From assembly GCF_020463795.1 (NCBI RefSeq), contig NZ_CP080025.1:2353501-2417500 (forward strand): a stretch of DNA of 64,000 bases, written 5' to 3'. Position 1 is the first letter of the stretch; every line of letters starts with the position of its first letter. Source of the stretch: Echinicola marina (GTDB taxonomy: Bacteria > Bacteroidota > Bacteroidia > Cytophagales > Cyclobacteriaceae). The translations under genes were made by a program, and so were the position numbers. Below, piece after piece: positions 1 through 9,593 of the stretch. The notes below the pieces were generated by a model. It was not told the origin of the DNA. It searched no databases and was given only the letters and a program-made list of their open reading frames with translations.

Positions 1-218
1 TCCGTTTGCAGGAACATTTGCATCAATGGCGCGGTGACACTGCGCATTTGCTTGACATTTTGACTGGCCAAGCTATAAAGTACCGGATTTAATGTACTTC
101 CTGCTGTGATTTTACTCAGGTTGTTAGGATCTGTATTGGTCTCTTCAAAGTCTTTTGAACATGCGCCTGCCCATATACAAAGGGAAGCAAGAAACAGGGT
201 ATATATGTGTTTTTTCAT
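1..218 (-). CDS. SusD/RagB-family outer-membrane lipoprotein, N-terminal part (runs off the window)
   Basis: Only the first 72 codons are present; the gene continues beyond base 1. The start is the ATG read from 218 downwards, giving MKKHIYTLFLASL and a lipoprotein signal peptide with a lipobox ending in Cys20 (WAGAC). The mature part begins SKDFEETNTDPNNL, the typical start of SusD/RagB-like lipoproteins. SusD proteins sit on the outer surface of the outer membrane and cap a SusC-type TonB receptor to capture oligosaccharides or peptides. The gene follows the SusC gene by 21 bases if the frameshift there is corrected, so the two form one transcription unit. Substrate cannot be told from this fragment. 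Confidence 0.85.
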   Translation of the reverse strand, partial: MKKHIYTLFLASLCIWAGACSKDFEETNTDPNNLSKITAGSTLNPVLYSLASQNVKQMRSVTAPLMQMFLQT

Positions 219-239
219 GACGGTAGTTTTATAGGTTGA

Positions 240-302
240 TTAAAATCCGATGACGATGTTTACGCCATATTCATTGGGGACAGGCATTTGGCCCACTTCT
301 AC
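240..302 (-). other. Out-of-frame C-terminal end of the SusC gene
   Basis: Reading the minus strand in the next frame from 302 to the TAA at 240-242 gives VEVGQMPVPNEYGVNIVIGF, which is the usual end of SusC proteins: a final beta strand closing with Phe. The annotated SusC frame instead stops at TAG 299-301 right after TNMHPG. One extra base in the CCCCGGG run (302-308) would join the two frames. This is either a real late frameshift or a sequence error. Confidence 0.85.
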
Positions 303-3300
303 CCGGGGTGCATATTGGTGCCTCCTGCAAATCCGGCCACTTCTGGATCATAAATGGGGAAATCCGAGAGGACCGCCAGGTTTCTTCCGTAAACTGAAAG
401 TCGCATTTCATTCAGTGGCGTCCTGGATAGGAACTTCTCCGTGAAATCATAGGAAAGGGTTACTTCCCTCAGTTTGATAAAAGAAGCATCAAAGGAATTG
501 GCTTCTGTATTGGCCAATGGATACATCAGGTTATAGTAATTGGCTATAGAGATGGCCTTGGTGTTTGGGGAATATGTGCCATCACCATTGTCCACTACAC
601 CTTTGCCGACAAGTTCACCCTCTTCTCTTCCTACTAGGGTGTGTTTTAATTTGCCTTGTTGGGTAAGTTTGTGATGGGTGTGTGAGTAAATGGTGCCTCC
701 GTATTTGGCATCTATTACTGCATTGATACGGAAATTTTTATATTGGAAGGAATTGATAAAACCTGCCACCCACTTGGGTTGGGTATCACCGATATAAATG
801 ATGTCATCAGTCATTTCCGGGGAGCCATTCTCATCGAAAATAATCTCTCCTTGTGGACTTCTTTTGTAACCTCTACCATAAAGTGCAGCAGGAGATCCCC
901 CTTCTACCGCGACAAGTCTTGCACTTGAAGAACTTAACATTTCGAACCTGCCGCCTTCCGCGTTTTCATGAAGGGACATTACAGTGCCTTTATTTTTGGC
1001 CCAAGTTAGGGTGGTGTTCCATTTGAAGTTTTTGTTTTTTACCGGAGTACCATTGAGCATGATCTCTAAGCCACGGTTGCGTACTTCACCGGCATTGATG
1101 GTAACGCTTCGGTAACCAGATGAATAAGGGAGCGGGGCATTGAATATTTGGTTTTTACTGTTGTTTTGATAAACAGCTACATCCAATTTTAACCTACTCT
1201 GGAACATTCTGAAGTCGATTCCCAATTCCTTACTGGTGGTGATTTCTGGTTTAAAATCTGTATTATACAAAGAGGTGGGAGCTAAGGCCGAGCCAGGGAA
1301 ATCAGAGCGTCGATAGTACTTGTCAGTGCTGTATCGGTTGCCGTATTTTCCAGCCCCGCCTACCTGGGCAATAGAAGCCCTTAGTTTGGCAAAGGTAATG
1401 CTTCTTGGCATTTCGAAAATTTCATTCAGGATAATCCCTGAACTTGCCGACGGGAAGAAATAAGACTGGTTGTGTTTTGGTAAGATACTGTTCCAGTCAT
1501 TTCGTCCAGTAAGGTCCAGGAATACCTTGTCCTGCCAGCCCAAGGTCACCATGCCGTACAAGCTGTTGACCTTATTATAGCCATCAAATTTACTTGTAAA
1601 AAGTTGCGAGCCATTTACCAAATTATATTCTCCGGGGATCTCTAGCCCTTCAGCCCAGGAATCTTGACGGAGGTAACGATAGTCCATCCTATTGCCTCCA
1701 AAATTGGCAGTGACTTCCCAATTATCAAAAGTGTCGGAATAGCTGAGCAAAAAGTCTGTGTTCACCTCTTGCTTGAACACATTGGTTTTGCGGTAATATC
1801 CACGTGCATATCGGTTGATGTCATATGGCCTTTCCTGATCCATGTTTTTGTCATACATGTTCAGGGCACCACGAAGCATTAATTTGACTTTGGGGTGCAG
1901 TTCGACATCCATTTTGAAGTTTCCGGTAATGGCATATTGGTCCAGGCTGTTTTGGATCTCATAGACCATGGCATAAGGATTATCAATATAACTGCTGTAA
2001 GGTCTGATCATGTCCAGTTGCTCTTGTCCTTTTTTCCAAATAGGCTCGTACCAAGCGAGGTCCACATTAGGGTTTTGGAAAATCATAAAATAAGCAATGG
2101 AGTGGTTGTTGTAGCCTTGGCCTGGAAGGTTGTCACTGGTACGATTTCTATAGTCTACTACCGAGCTGAGCTTGATGCGGTCGGTTATCTGGTAGTTTCC
2201 ATTGACAGAAAGTGAAAGTTGCTCAAATCCTGTATTGGGCATGATCCAGTCGTTTTTAGAATGGGTGATTGAGCCACGCATGGAGCCTTTTTCATCACCA
2301 CCTTGGAGGGATACATTGGTGGTTTGTGTGACACCTGTTTGCCAAAAGCCCTTGCGGTTATCTTCATAAGGTCTCCATAGTTGTCTCTCTGGGGATTGGC
2401 CTTCTACGGTTGGGTCATACTGATAATAATACTGTCCGTCGAATTTAGGACCAAAGGCACTACTACTGCCTGCTGTGCTGTTGCCATCTTCTGAGGCTCC
2501 ATAAGTGTAATAAAGTCGGTCATTATAGGGCACGGGGTTGCCATTTTCATCAGTGGCAGGCTTTAGGTAGCCACCTTTTCCACTTCCCTGACCATATTCA
2601 TATTGCCAATCTGGCCATCTTTGGATATTGTCGAATTTGGTGTTGCTGCTGACGGTCACGCCCAGGCCTTTTTGGCCCTTTCCTGACTTGGTGGTAATGA
2701 TGACCGCTCCATTGGCTGCTTGATAACCATAGAGGGCTGAAGCTGCCGGACCTTTCAGTACCGAGACACTTTCGATATCGTCAGGGTTGAGGTCAGAGAT
2801 GGCATTGCCATAATCTACCGGTGTGTCGTTGCTGGCACTTCCGCCCATATAGCCATTGGATGGCCCTGAACCAGGATGTTCGTTTTGGATAGGCACCCCA
2901 TCAATGACGATTAGGGCTCCGTTGTTTCCTGGGTCTAGCGAGCTATTGCCCCTCAAAATGATCTGTTGGGAACCTACTGGGCCACCCAGTCCATTGATTT
3001 GTAAGCCTGGAACTTTGCCCCGCAAAGCTTCAGACCAGTTGTTTGGGCGGGCTTCGGTAAGCTGTCTGGCGCTAACAGTTTGCTGGGCATAGCCTAGCTT
3101 TTTTTCTTCTCTTTCCATTCCCAGCGCGGTAACGACCACTTCGTCCAAGGCATTGACATCTTCTTCCAAGACGATCGTTATATTGCCCGCTTGTTGTACA
3201 GGAATTTCTTTCGTTTTATATCCAAGGTAGGAGACGATAAGTGTAACAGGAAAGGATGGTATTTCAAGGGTGAATTCCCCGTTGATGCCACTGACACCGC

Positions 3301-3742
3301 CCTTGGAGGTGCCTTTGATCAGTAAGGTGACACCTGGAAGGACTCCCCCGTCAGCGTCGGTGACTTTTCCTGTCAATGATGCCATAGGTGCTTCCTCGGG
3401 CAAAACAATAATGGTTTTGTTGGTGGTTTCAAATGAAAAGCCTGTTTTTTGGCCGATTTGATGTAGGATTTCCGGCAAAGGTTCGTTGTTGAACTGGAAA
3501 GAGAACAAGGAACTTTCTTGGCTTACCTTTTCGTCAAATACAAAATAAAACGCTGTTTTCCGTTCGATTTCGGCAAGGACTTGGGTGATTTTTGCATCTT
3601 CCAAGGAGAGGGATAATCGAACTTTTGAGAGTTTGCTTCCTCCGGAGTAGGAATGCGCTTGGGCTGCCATGAGGAACAAACAGAGCAATAGAAGCCCCGT
3701 TTTACGGTTCAGAGCAGTTAAAAGTTGTAAGGGTGTTTTCAT
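299..3742 (-). CDS. SusC/RagA-type TonB-dependent outer-membrane receptor with N-terminal STN domain (frameshifted at its end)
   Basis: This 1147-residue protein has a signal peptide (about residues 1-31), an STN signalling domain (about 45-110), a carboxypeptidase-like regulatory domain (about 120-205), a TonB plug that begins near LDEVVVTALGM, and a large beta barrel. SusC receptors import glycans or peptides through the outer membrane using TonB energy; the STN domain marks a receptor that also signals to a FecR anti-sigma factor, and fecR and an ECF sigma gene lie directly upstream. The frame ends at TAG 299-301 just before the conserved last beta strand, whose codons are intact in the next frame (240-302). 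Loss of that strand would be expected to impair BAM-dependent insertion. Confidence 0.93.
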   Translation of the reverse strand: MKTPLQLLTALNRKTGLLLLCLFLMAAQAHSYSGGSKLSKVRLSLSLEDAKITQVLAEIERKTAFYFVFDEKVSQESSLFSFQFNNEPLPEILHQIGQKTGFSFETTNKTIIVLPEEAPMASLTGKVTDADGGVLPGVTLLIKGTSKGGVSGINGEFTLEIPSFPVTLIVSYLGYKTKEIPVQQAGNITIVLEEDVNALDEVVVTALGMEREEKKLGYAQQTVSARQLTEARPNNWSEALRGKVPGLQINGLGGPVGSQQIILRGNSSLDPGNNGALIVIDGVPIQNEHPGSGPSNGYMGGSASNDTPVDYGNAISDLNPDDIESVSVLKGPAASALYGYQAANGAVIITTKSGKGQKGLGVTVSSNTKFDNIQRWPDWQYEYGQGSGKGGYLKPATDENGNPVPYNDRLYYTYGASEDGNSTAGSSSAFGPKFDGQYYYQYDPTVEGQSPERQLWRPYEDNRKGFWQTGVTQTTNVSLQGGDEKGSMRGSITHSKNDWIMPNTGFEQLSLSVNGNYQITDRIKLSSVVDYRNRTSDNLPGQGYNNHSIAYFMIFQNPNVDLAWYEPIWKKGQEQLDMIRPYSSYIDNPYAMVYEIQNSLDQYAITGNFKMDVELHPKVKLMLRGALNMYDKNMDQERPYDINRYARGYYRKTNVFKQEVNTDFLLSYSDTFDNWEVTANFGGNRMDYRYLRQDSWAEGLEIPGEYNLVNGSQLFTSKFDGYNKVNSLYGMVTLGWQDKVFLDLTGRNDWNSILPKHNQSYFFPSASSGIILNEIFEMPRSITFAKLRASIAQVGGAGKYGNRYSTDKYYRRSDFPGSALAPTSLYNTDFKPEITTSKELGIDFRMFQSRLKLDVAVYQNNSKNQIFNAPLPYSSGYRSVTINAGEVRNRGLEIMLNGTPVKNKNFKWNTTLTWAKNKGTVMSLHENAEGGRFEMLSSSSARLVAVEGGSPAALYGRGYKRSPQGEIIFDENGSPEMTDDIIYIGDTQPKWVAGFINSFQYKNFRINAVIDAKYGGTIYSHTHHKLTQQGKLKHTLVGREEGELVGKGVVDNGDGTYSPNTKAISIANYYNLMYPLANTEANSFDASFIKLREVTLSYDFTEKFLSRTPLNEMRLSVYGRNLAVLSDFPIYDPEVAGFAGGTNMHPG

Positions 3743-3922
3743 TTTAACAGAAATTAGATTGGTTGTGTTTGATTTTCTTTTCTAGTTATTGATGCATTGT
3801 TTGAAATGGGTTTATAAAACTGTCATGCTTTGAAGAGCAGACACTCGGATATTGAATTTTGGTGCATGTACTACCTGATAGGTTTTGGCTCTTTTTATGT
3901 ATGATGACATGCTTGGATAGTA

Positions 3923-4924
3923 TTAAGGTGTATCGATCTGTTTTTCCTTTATATAAATGATGTTGGGCTGGAGGTATTCATAGGAGCATTGCTTGAGCAA
4001 AGCGATGCTTTTCAAAATGTTCTCAGCAGTCTCGTTTTTAAATTTTCCACTGATCTGTTGTTTTTTTAATTCATTGGATTCAAATTTTATTTCAAGTCCA
4101 AAGCGGTCTTCCAGGATTTTGGCAGCTTCCCCAAGACTGGTGTTTTTAAGGACAATTAGCTTGGTCCAGGCGATTGGTTCCTGGTGGCTAAAAGAGGTAA
4201 TAGCTGATATCTGGGAGTGGAGGCAGGTAAGCTGTTGGTTTCTGCTTATGACTACCGCCTTTTCAGGATGCATGTGAGGGCTTACCTGAACTTGGCCTGA
4301 AATGACACTGACAGTGGTAGATTCGTTTTTTGGGCTGTTTACATCAAAGGAGGTTCCCAGTACTTTTATTTCTGTGTTTTTGGTGTGGACCAAAAAGGGG
4401 CTTGTTGTGTCCCGGTAGATGTCGAAGAAGGCTCTGCCTTTTAAAATGACTTCTCTTTTATTGCCAAAGCTATTTGGGTAGGTCAGGCTACTGTTTTCAG
4501 CCAGGGTGACGGTGCTGCCATCTTTAAGGAGAATCTCCTTCTGTTCTCCCATGCCGGTGGCAAGAGTTATTTTCCTGTGGTCAGCAATATGCTTAAAGGT
4601 AATCCCCATGACCAATATGAGGGTCAGAGCAACGGCGACTTTAAGGATGGGCCAGATAGCCCGGGAGTTGGTCTTTTTTTCATCATATAAAGTCCCTAAA
4701 ATCGATAAGAAAAGTGCTTGTCCTTTTTCATTGGATAATATGGATTCAATATCTTCCGAAGTGGAATGATGCTGCATGTTATCGTAGAACTTTTCTACCA
4801 ATTTATTCTCGCTTTTGCTAGCGGTTCCTTGCCGGTGTTTTTCTGCCAGCTTCAAGAATTCTTCTCTTTTCAAAATCTCCTCTTTAAGGGATAGTGCGAA
4901 AAAGTGGGGGGACACGTAGTCCAA
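3923..4924 (-). CDS. FecR-family anti-sigma factor
   Basis: FecR proteins span the inner membrane, hold an ECF sigma factor in the cytoplasm and receive a signal from the STN domain of a TonB receptor. In this 333-residue protein I see a cytoplasmic N-terminal part, one hydrophobic segment near residues 88-108 (ILKVAVALTLILVMGITF), a FecR domain starting at TLATGMGEQKEILLKDGSTV, and a C-terminal STN-like DUF4974 domain (about 255-325). It lies between the sigma gene (46 bases upstream) and the SusC gene (180 bases downstream), all on the minus strand. Its likely partner is the sigma factor at 4971-5552. Confidence 0.92.
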   Translation of the reverse strand: MDYVSPHFFALSLKEEILKREEFLKLAEKHRQGTASKSENKLVEKFYDNMQHHSTSEDIESILSNEKGQALFLSILGTLYDEKKTNSRAIWPILKVAVALTLILVMGITFKHIADHRKITLATGMGEQKEILLKDGSTVTLAENSSLTYPNSFGNKREVILKGRAFFDIYRDTTSPFLVHTKNTEIKVLGTSFDVNSPKNESTTVSVISGQVQVSPHMHPEKAVVISRNQQLTCLHSQISAITSFSHQEPIAWTKLIVLKNTSLGEAAKILEDRFGLEIKFESNELKKQQISGKFKNETAENILKSIALLKQCSYEYLQPNIIYIKEKQIDTP

Positions 4925-4970
4925 AAAGTGAACTTAAAGGTTTCTTAATTCTTCAATGGAGAAGGTTACA

Positions 4971-5552
4971 TTACAATAACCTTAGGATAATAAAAAGTAT
5001 AAAATAGCTGGTTTCTTGGAGGCGGTTGCGCAATAGTTTGAGGGCATTGCTGATATGGCTTTCCACCGTGCGTTTGGAAATATTTAGTTCTTGGGCAATT
5101 TCACTGTTGGTTTTGTTTTTCAGCCTGCTGAGTACAAAAACTTCGTGGCATTTTCCTGGAAGTTGATTGATATTGGCTGTGATGGCTTCCTCTAATTCAA
5201 GGTATTCCATATTGGTTCTTTCGCTTTCCTGGTTGCCCAAGTTTTTTAATGTTTCCTCATGGACAAAGTCGAACCTTAGTTTCTTGATATGTGCAGACAG
5301 CTTATATTTGATGGCTTTAAAGAGGTAGCTTTCTAGGTGGAGGATGGTGGTGTTATTATTGTTTTGCCAGAGGCTGATAAAAATTTCCTGTACACAATCT
5401 TCACAGACCCCTTCATCCCTATAAACACTGTAAGCATAAGCATACAGTCGCTTCCAATACCGGTCAAAGATCAGCTGAAAGGCAGTATTGTCGCCTTGCT
5501 TAAGTCGTAACAAGAGCTTGGAATCGGATATGCTATCGTTGGATTGGTTCAT
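4971..5552 (-). CDS. ECF-type RNA polymerase sigma factor (Bacteroidota sigma-70 family)
   Basis: The 193-residue protein shows sigma region 2 (from about residue 20, FQLIFDRYWKRLYAYAYSVY, then EDCVQEIFISLW) and region 4 (about 125-180, LPGKCHEVFVLSRLKNKTNS then EIAQELNISKRTVESH helix-turn-helix). There is no region 1 or 3, as usual for ECF factors. Encoded upstream of fecR and susC, it probably drives transcription of this uptake locus when the receptor meets its substrate. The last residues (YFILFIILRLL) are unusually hydrophobic; whether this touches FecR or the membrane is unknown. Confidence 0.93.
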   Translation of the reverse strand: MNQSNDSISDSKLLLRLKQGDNTAFQLIFDRYWKRLYAYAYSVYRDEGVCEDCVQEIFISLWQNNNNTTILHLESYLFKAIKYKLSAHIKKLRFDFVHEETLKNLGNQESERTNMEYLELEEAITANINQLPGKCHEVFVLSRLKNKTNSEIAQELNISKRTVESHISNALKLLRNRLQETSYFILFIILRLL

Positions 5553-5729
5553 GGTTTAGCTTACAATCGCAAAGTAAGGGATTGTTAAAAAATGATGCCT
5601 AAATACCATTTTAAGTTTAGGTTATCGAAATATGAAGCTCCGATTTTTGAATAGAAGGTTTCCGCATGATGACGTTTTACCTTAAAGAAAGGGGTGAAAA
5701 AAAAAACTTGCTCAAAAGGGAGAAAAGTC

Positions 5730-5760
5730 TTGTTTCAAAAAAATGTCCATCCTATATTTG
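5730..5760 (+). promoter_or_regulatory. Bacteroidota-type promoter for the tRNA gene
   Basis: A TTGT -33 element at 5730-5733 and a TATATTTG -7 element at 5753-5760 match the Bacteroidota consensus (TTG / TAnnTTTG) with a 19-base spacer. The predicted start site is near 5766, about 60 bases before the tRNA. Confidence 0.6.
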
Positions 5761-5781
5761 TGCCCTCATTAAGGGGGATTG

Positions 5782-5799
5782 TCCCGATAGCTATCGGGA
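5782..5799. repeat. Perfect 18-base palindrome
   Basis: TCCCGATAGCTATCGGGA is perfectly self-complementary and lies in the tRNA leader between the promoter and the mature tRNA. From memory, a CCCGATAGCTATCGGG palindrome occurs many times in some Cytophagales genomes; only one copy is visible in this window. Confidence 0.7.
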
Positions 5800-5824
5800 A
5801 GATAAAGGCCGCCTTGAATAAAAT

Positions 5825-5898
5825 GGGGGATTAGCTCAGTTGGCTAGAGCGCTACACTGGCAGTGTAGAGGTCATCGGTTCGAATCCGATATTCTCCA
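5825..5898 (+). tRNA. tRNA-Ala, anticodon GGC
   Basis: The 74-base cloverleaf has acceptor arms GGGGGAT / ATTCTCC, a D arm from GCTC, an anticodon stem CTACA / TGTAG with loop CTGGCAG giving anticodon GGC (reads GCC and GCU), and a T arm ATCGG-TTCGAAT-CCGAT. The acceptor stem contains the G3:U70 wobble pair, the main identity element of alanyl-tRNA synthetase. Discriminator base is A; the 3' CCA is not encoded and must be added afterwards. It is the only tRNA I see here and stands just before the accessory island. Confidence 0.95.
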
Positions 5899-5904
5899 CA
5901 ACTC

Positions 5905-5936
5905 AAAACCGTGATCAAACGATTACGGTTTTTTTG
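5905..5936 (+). terminator. Rho-independent terminator of the tRNA-Ala gene
   Basis: AAAACCGT and ACGGTTTT form a stem starting seven bases after the tRNA, followed by a T-rich tail. It should end the tRNA transcript. Confidence 0.75.
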
Positions 5937-6687
5937 TTTTTTAAGGAGGTGTATTTTGTGTATATCTTATATTCTCCCAAGATCGGATCAATCAATATTT
6001 CTGAGGGTGAATAATTTCAAACTTAAATTTTATCTACCCTTGTCAGATTAAGCGTAGTTTAAGTCACAAATCTGCCTAGACAGTCAATTGTGCAAAAGGA
6101 TGAACATAGATGTATTATAAATAAGTATATCCGTGTTCATCTTTATCCATCTGTGGTTAATAAATAGCGCATATCAAAGCTAAAATAGACTGTTTTTCCC
6201 CTGCTTTTCGGTTTGGCCTCCAAGATTGTCGGTAATACCCAGGGAGCTGAAAGGAGATAGCCTTTGAATCCCTCTAATATCTTTTTGTAAGCATCCTGTT
6301 CACGTCTCTTTTGGTAATCAAACAATATGATGATGTCCACCGGGTTATGCTAAACCCAATAGGAACCCAAATTAGGTATTCTTCTTTTGGGTGCTGTCCA
6401 TTTCGATTATTGGTGTCTTGATGAACATTATGGTTGCCGAACTGCAGTAGCTAGGGCAAGACAAATCTATTCAACAGCAAATGGCTGTAAGGCCTGCAGC
6501 AATGCGTATCATACTAGCTAATTTATGGATGTTTTATCTGAATACTAGAAGCTGATTTGGGGATGAGACCAGTATTTTTTGTAAAAGTTAAAAAAAACAA
6601 TTTTCTTACTATCTTTTTTAAGTATTTTTAGCCTAGCCCAGTTGTCTTTACTATTTTTAATATTCCATTTTTATTGATTACACCGAA
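5937..6687. other. 750-base gap between tRNA-Ala and hsdM; no convincing gene
   Basis: No well-supported gene is visible. A 65-codon minus-strand open frame (6143-6340) has no family I recognise and overlaps low-complexity sequence of the kind CCACAGATGGATAAAGATG that is common between genes in many bacteria. An imperfect inverted repeat GATGAACA / TGTTCATC lies at 6099-6106 and 6134-6141. The stretch may be the decayed edge of an inserted region next to the tRNA, but no duplicate of the tRNA 3' end is seen downstream in the window. Confidence 0.5.
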
Positions 6688-8271
6688 ATGTCAGAAGATC
6701 AAAAACAAAAGCTGGAAAGCCAATTATGGGGTATTGCCAATCTCCTTCGTGGAAAAATCAGCGCGGATGATTATAGGGATTATATTCTGGGCTTTATATT
6801 CTACAAATACCTTTCTGAAAAACAATACCTCTACGCCAATGAGCTGCTCAAGAGTGAAGGAATAGAAGATTATGCGAGCTTGACTGAACCGGATTTATTG
6901 GAAGCCATTAAGGAAGAGTCTTTGCTGAAATTGGGCTACTTTTTGCAGCCTCAAGAATTATTTTCTGCTATGGCTGCCAAGGGGAATACCGATTATGAGG
7001 ATCCGGATAAGGTAGAGGGTAATGGCAGTAATTATATCCTGGATGATCTCCAAGCCGTGCTGAACCATATTGAGCAGAGCACCATGGGCACGGAATCGGA
7101 GGATGATTTTAATGCCCTATTTGAGGACTTGGACTTGAACTCCACCAAGATCGGCCGTACACCCAATGCCCGAAATGAGATCATCGTGCAGATCCTTAAT
7201 CGCTTGAACCAAATTGACTTTAAGCTGGAAGATATACATTCGGATGTATTGGGAGATGCCTATGAATACCTGATAGCGAAATTTGCTGCCGGTGCTGGCA
7301 AATCAGCAGGAGAATTCTATACCCCGCAGCAGGTGTCCAAGATTTTGGCTAAAATCGTGACCACAGGAAAATCTAAACTAAAGTCAGTGTATGACCCCAC
7401 TTGTGGATCTGGTTCATTACTGCTTCGGGTAGCGAAAGAGGCGACGGTAAGTGAATATTATGGGCAAGAGCTGAACCGTACGACCTATAACCTGGCTCGG
7501 ATGAATATGATCCTGCATGATGTGCATTTCAGTGATTTTGATATCCGTCATGAGGACACCTTGGAAAATCCCCAGCATAAGAATGAACGTTTTGAAGCCA
7601 TTGTGGCCAACCCGCCTTTTTCGGCTCACTGGAAATCAGATGCCAATCCTTTGAATGCCACTGATGAGCGCTTCAGTCAATATGGTAAGCTGGCACCCAA
7701 GACCAAGGCAGATTATGCCTTTGTGCAGCATATGCTGTATCATCTGGCAGACAATGGCATTATGGCTTGTGTGCTTCCCCATGGGGTGCTCTTTCGAGGT
7801 GCGGCTGAGGGAATTATTCGCCAGTATCTGATCAAGGAACTCAATTACTTGGATGCCGTGATCGGCCTCCCTGCCAATATCTTTTATGGAACTTCTATTC
7901 CTACTTGTGTTTTGGTGCTCAGTAAGTGCCGAAAGTCGGATGATAATATAGTCTTTATCGATGCCAGTGGGGAGGATCATTTTGTAAAGGAAAAGAACCA
8001 GAATGCCTTGCGGGACCAAGATGTGGAATTGATCGTAGACACCTATCAAAACCGTAAAACAATCGACAAGTTCAGCTATGTGGCCAGCTTAGCAGAAATC
8101 GCTGAAAATGATTATAACCTCAATATCCCTCGCTATGTGGATACTTTTGAAGAGGAAGAACCGGTGGATATTGATGCCGTAATGAAAGAAATCAAAAGTT
8201 TGGAGGCCAAACGAGCGGAACTGGATCAGGAAATAGCCGGGTATTTTAAAGAACTAGGCTTGAACTTTTAA
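6688..8271 (+). CDS. hsdM: Type I restriction-modification system DNA methyltransferase subunit (HsdM)
   Basis: HsdM transfers a methyl group from S-adenosylmethionine to adenine N6 within the bipartite site chosen by HsdS; M2S is a methylase and R2M2S a restriction enzyme. The 527-residue protein has the HsdM N-terminal helical domain (about 1-150), SAM-binding motif I DPTCGSGSLLL (about 234-244) and catalytic motif IV NPPF (about 309-312). Residues 485-520 form a charged helical tail typical of contacts with HsdS. The next gene, hsdS, starts 52 bases later. The ATG at 6688 gives the usual N-terminus. Confidence 0.96.
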   Translation: MSEDQKQKLESQLWGIANLLRGKISADDYRDYILGFIFYKYLSEKQYLYANELLKSEGIEDYASLTEPDLLEAIKEESLLKLGYFLQPQELFSAMAAKGNTDYEDPDKVEGNGSNYILDDLQAVLNHIEQSTMGTESEDDFNALFEDLDLNSTKIGRTPNARNEIIVQILNRLNQIDFKLEDIHSDVLGDAYEYLIAKFAAGAGKSAGEFYTPQQVSKILAKIVTTGKSKLKSVYDPTCGSGSLLLRVAKEATVSEYYGQELNRTTYNLARMNMILHDVHFSDFDIRHEDTLENPQHKNERFEAIVANPPFSAHWKSDANPLNATDERFSQYGKLAPKTKADYAFVQHMLYHLADNGIMACVLPHGVLFRGAAEGIIRQYLIKELNYLDAVIGLPANIFYGTSIPTCVLVLSKCRKSDDNIVFIDASGEDHFVKEKNQNALRDQDVELIVDTYQNRKTIDKFSYVASLAEIAENDYNLNIPRYVDTFEEEEPVDIDAVMKEIKSLEAKRAELDQEIAGYFKELGLNF

Positions 8272-8353
8272 TTGACCATTATCAATCCTTAATGTTTTTT
8301 AGGTAAGAGAAAAGCGAACAAGAATGGCAAAGCACAACAAAGAAGTAGGCAAT

Positions 8354-8385
8354 TTCCCCCCTTTGAGATTTCCGGGGTTTAGTGG
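8354..8385 (+). repeat. Left outer inverted repeat of the hsdS switch
   Basis: These 32 bases, within the codons for FPPLRFPGFSG, recur as reverse complement at 10684-10715 with one mismatch (G versus C at the 24th base). They lie before the TAG codon, so recombination here swaps the entire variable part of hsdS and removes the stop. Confidence 0.93.
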
Positions 8386-8902
8386 AAAATAGGCAGAGAA
8401 AAAACTATCTGACCTAATCATTTCTTTAGATTCGGGTGTGAGTGTAAATTCTTATGACAGGCCTGCAGGTGAAAATCAATTTGGTATTCTAAAAACGAGT
8501 TCAGTTTATGGAGGGATTTTCAAACCATCAGAAAACAAGGAGGTAATTGAAAGTGAGATTAGTAGAGCAAAATTAAATCCAAAAAAAAACTCAATTATTA
8601 TCAGCAGAATGAATACTCCTGATTTGGTTGGAGAAATTGCTTACGTCAATCGTGACTATCCATATCTATTTATTCCTGACAGATTATGGTTAACAAAAAC
8701 AAATTCAGATATTAATGTTAAGTGGTTATCCTATTTATTAATAACCCCTAAACAACGATCTATAATTTCAAGTATTGGTTCTGGTACAAGTGGATCGATG
8801 AAAAATATTTCTAAACCAAATTTTTTAGGTTTAAAAGTGATCTGTCCATTTCTAGACGAGCAACAAAAGATAGCTGATTTTATTACATCATTGGACCAAA
8901 GA

Positions 8903-8928
8903 ATCGAAACCCAAATCAAAATCATTGA
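8903..8928 (+). repeat. Inner inverted repeat in the hsdS central region
   Basis: Twenty-six bases encoding part of the central conserved helix (IETQ, then KII) recur as reverse complement at 10225-10250 with one mismatch and in the same reading frame. A crossover here would exchange only the first target-recognition domain. Confidence 0.8.
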
Positions 8929-9593
8929 ACAATTAGAAACCTTAATGTCAGGTCTTCGGCAAAAAATCTTTTCTCAGCAGCTAAGGTTTAAGGATGATGA
9001 AGAGAATGATTTTCCAGAATGGGAGGAGAAAAAATTGGGGGAAATAGGGGAAACCTATAATGGCCTTACTGGAAAGACAAAAAAAAATTTTGGCAGAGGT
9101 GAAAATTTCATCCAATACAAACAGATTTTTGATTCATCAATGATTAACATTATTAAATGTGGATTAGTTGATGTTTCGGAAAGTGAGAATCAAAACAAGG
9201 TAAAGTTCGGAGATGTTTTTTTTACCGTTTCCTCAGAAACTCCAAATGAAATAGGAATGAGTTCTGTTTTATTGAATGATGTACAAAATGTTTATTTAAA
9301 TAGTTTTTGTTTTGGGTATAGACCATTTTCTCTTGAAATGCTTAACCCTTACTTTGCGAGGTATCTGTTTCGGAGTAATACATTTCGAGATAAAATCATA
9401 AAATTGGCTCAAGGAAGTACTAGGTTTAACTTGTCAAAGGTTGAGCTCATGAAATTGAAAATATTATTACCTACTCATTCAGAACAAATAAAAATAGCTA
9501 ATTTTCTTTCAGCTATTGGTAAAAAGATAGAGGCTGAAAATGAAATTTTAACCCAGTACCAAAGTCAGAAAAAATACTTTTTGCAAAACCTGT

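Noticed and set aside
6143-6340. 65-codon minus-strand gene
   Set aside because: No recognisable family and its end reads through a common intergenic CCACAGATGGATAAAGATG-like sequence.
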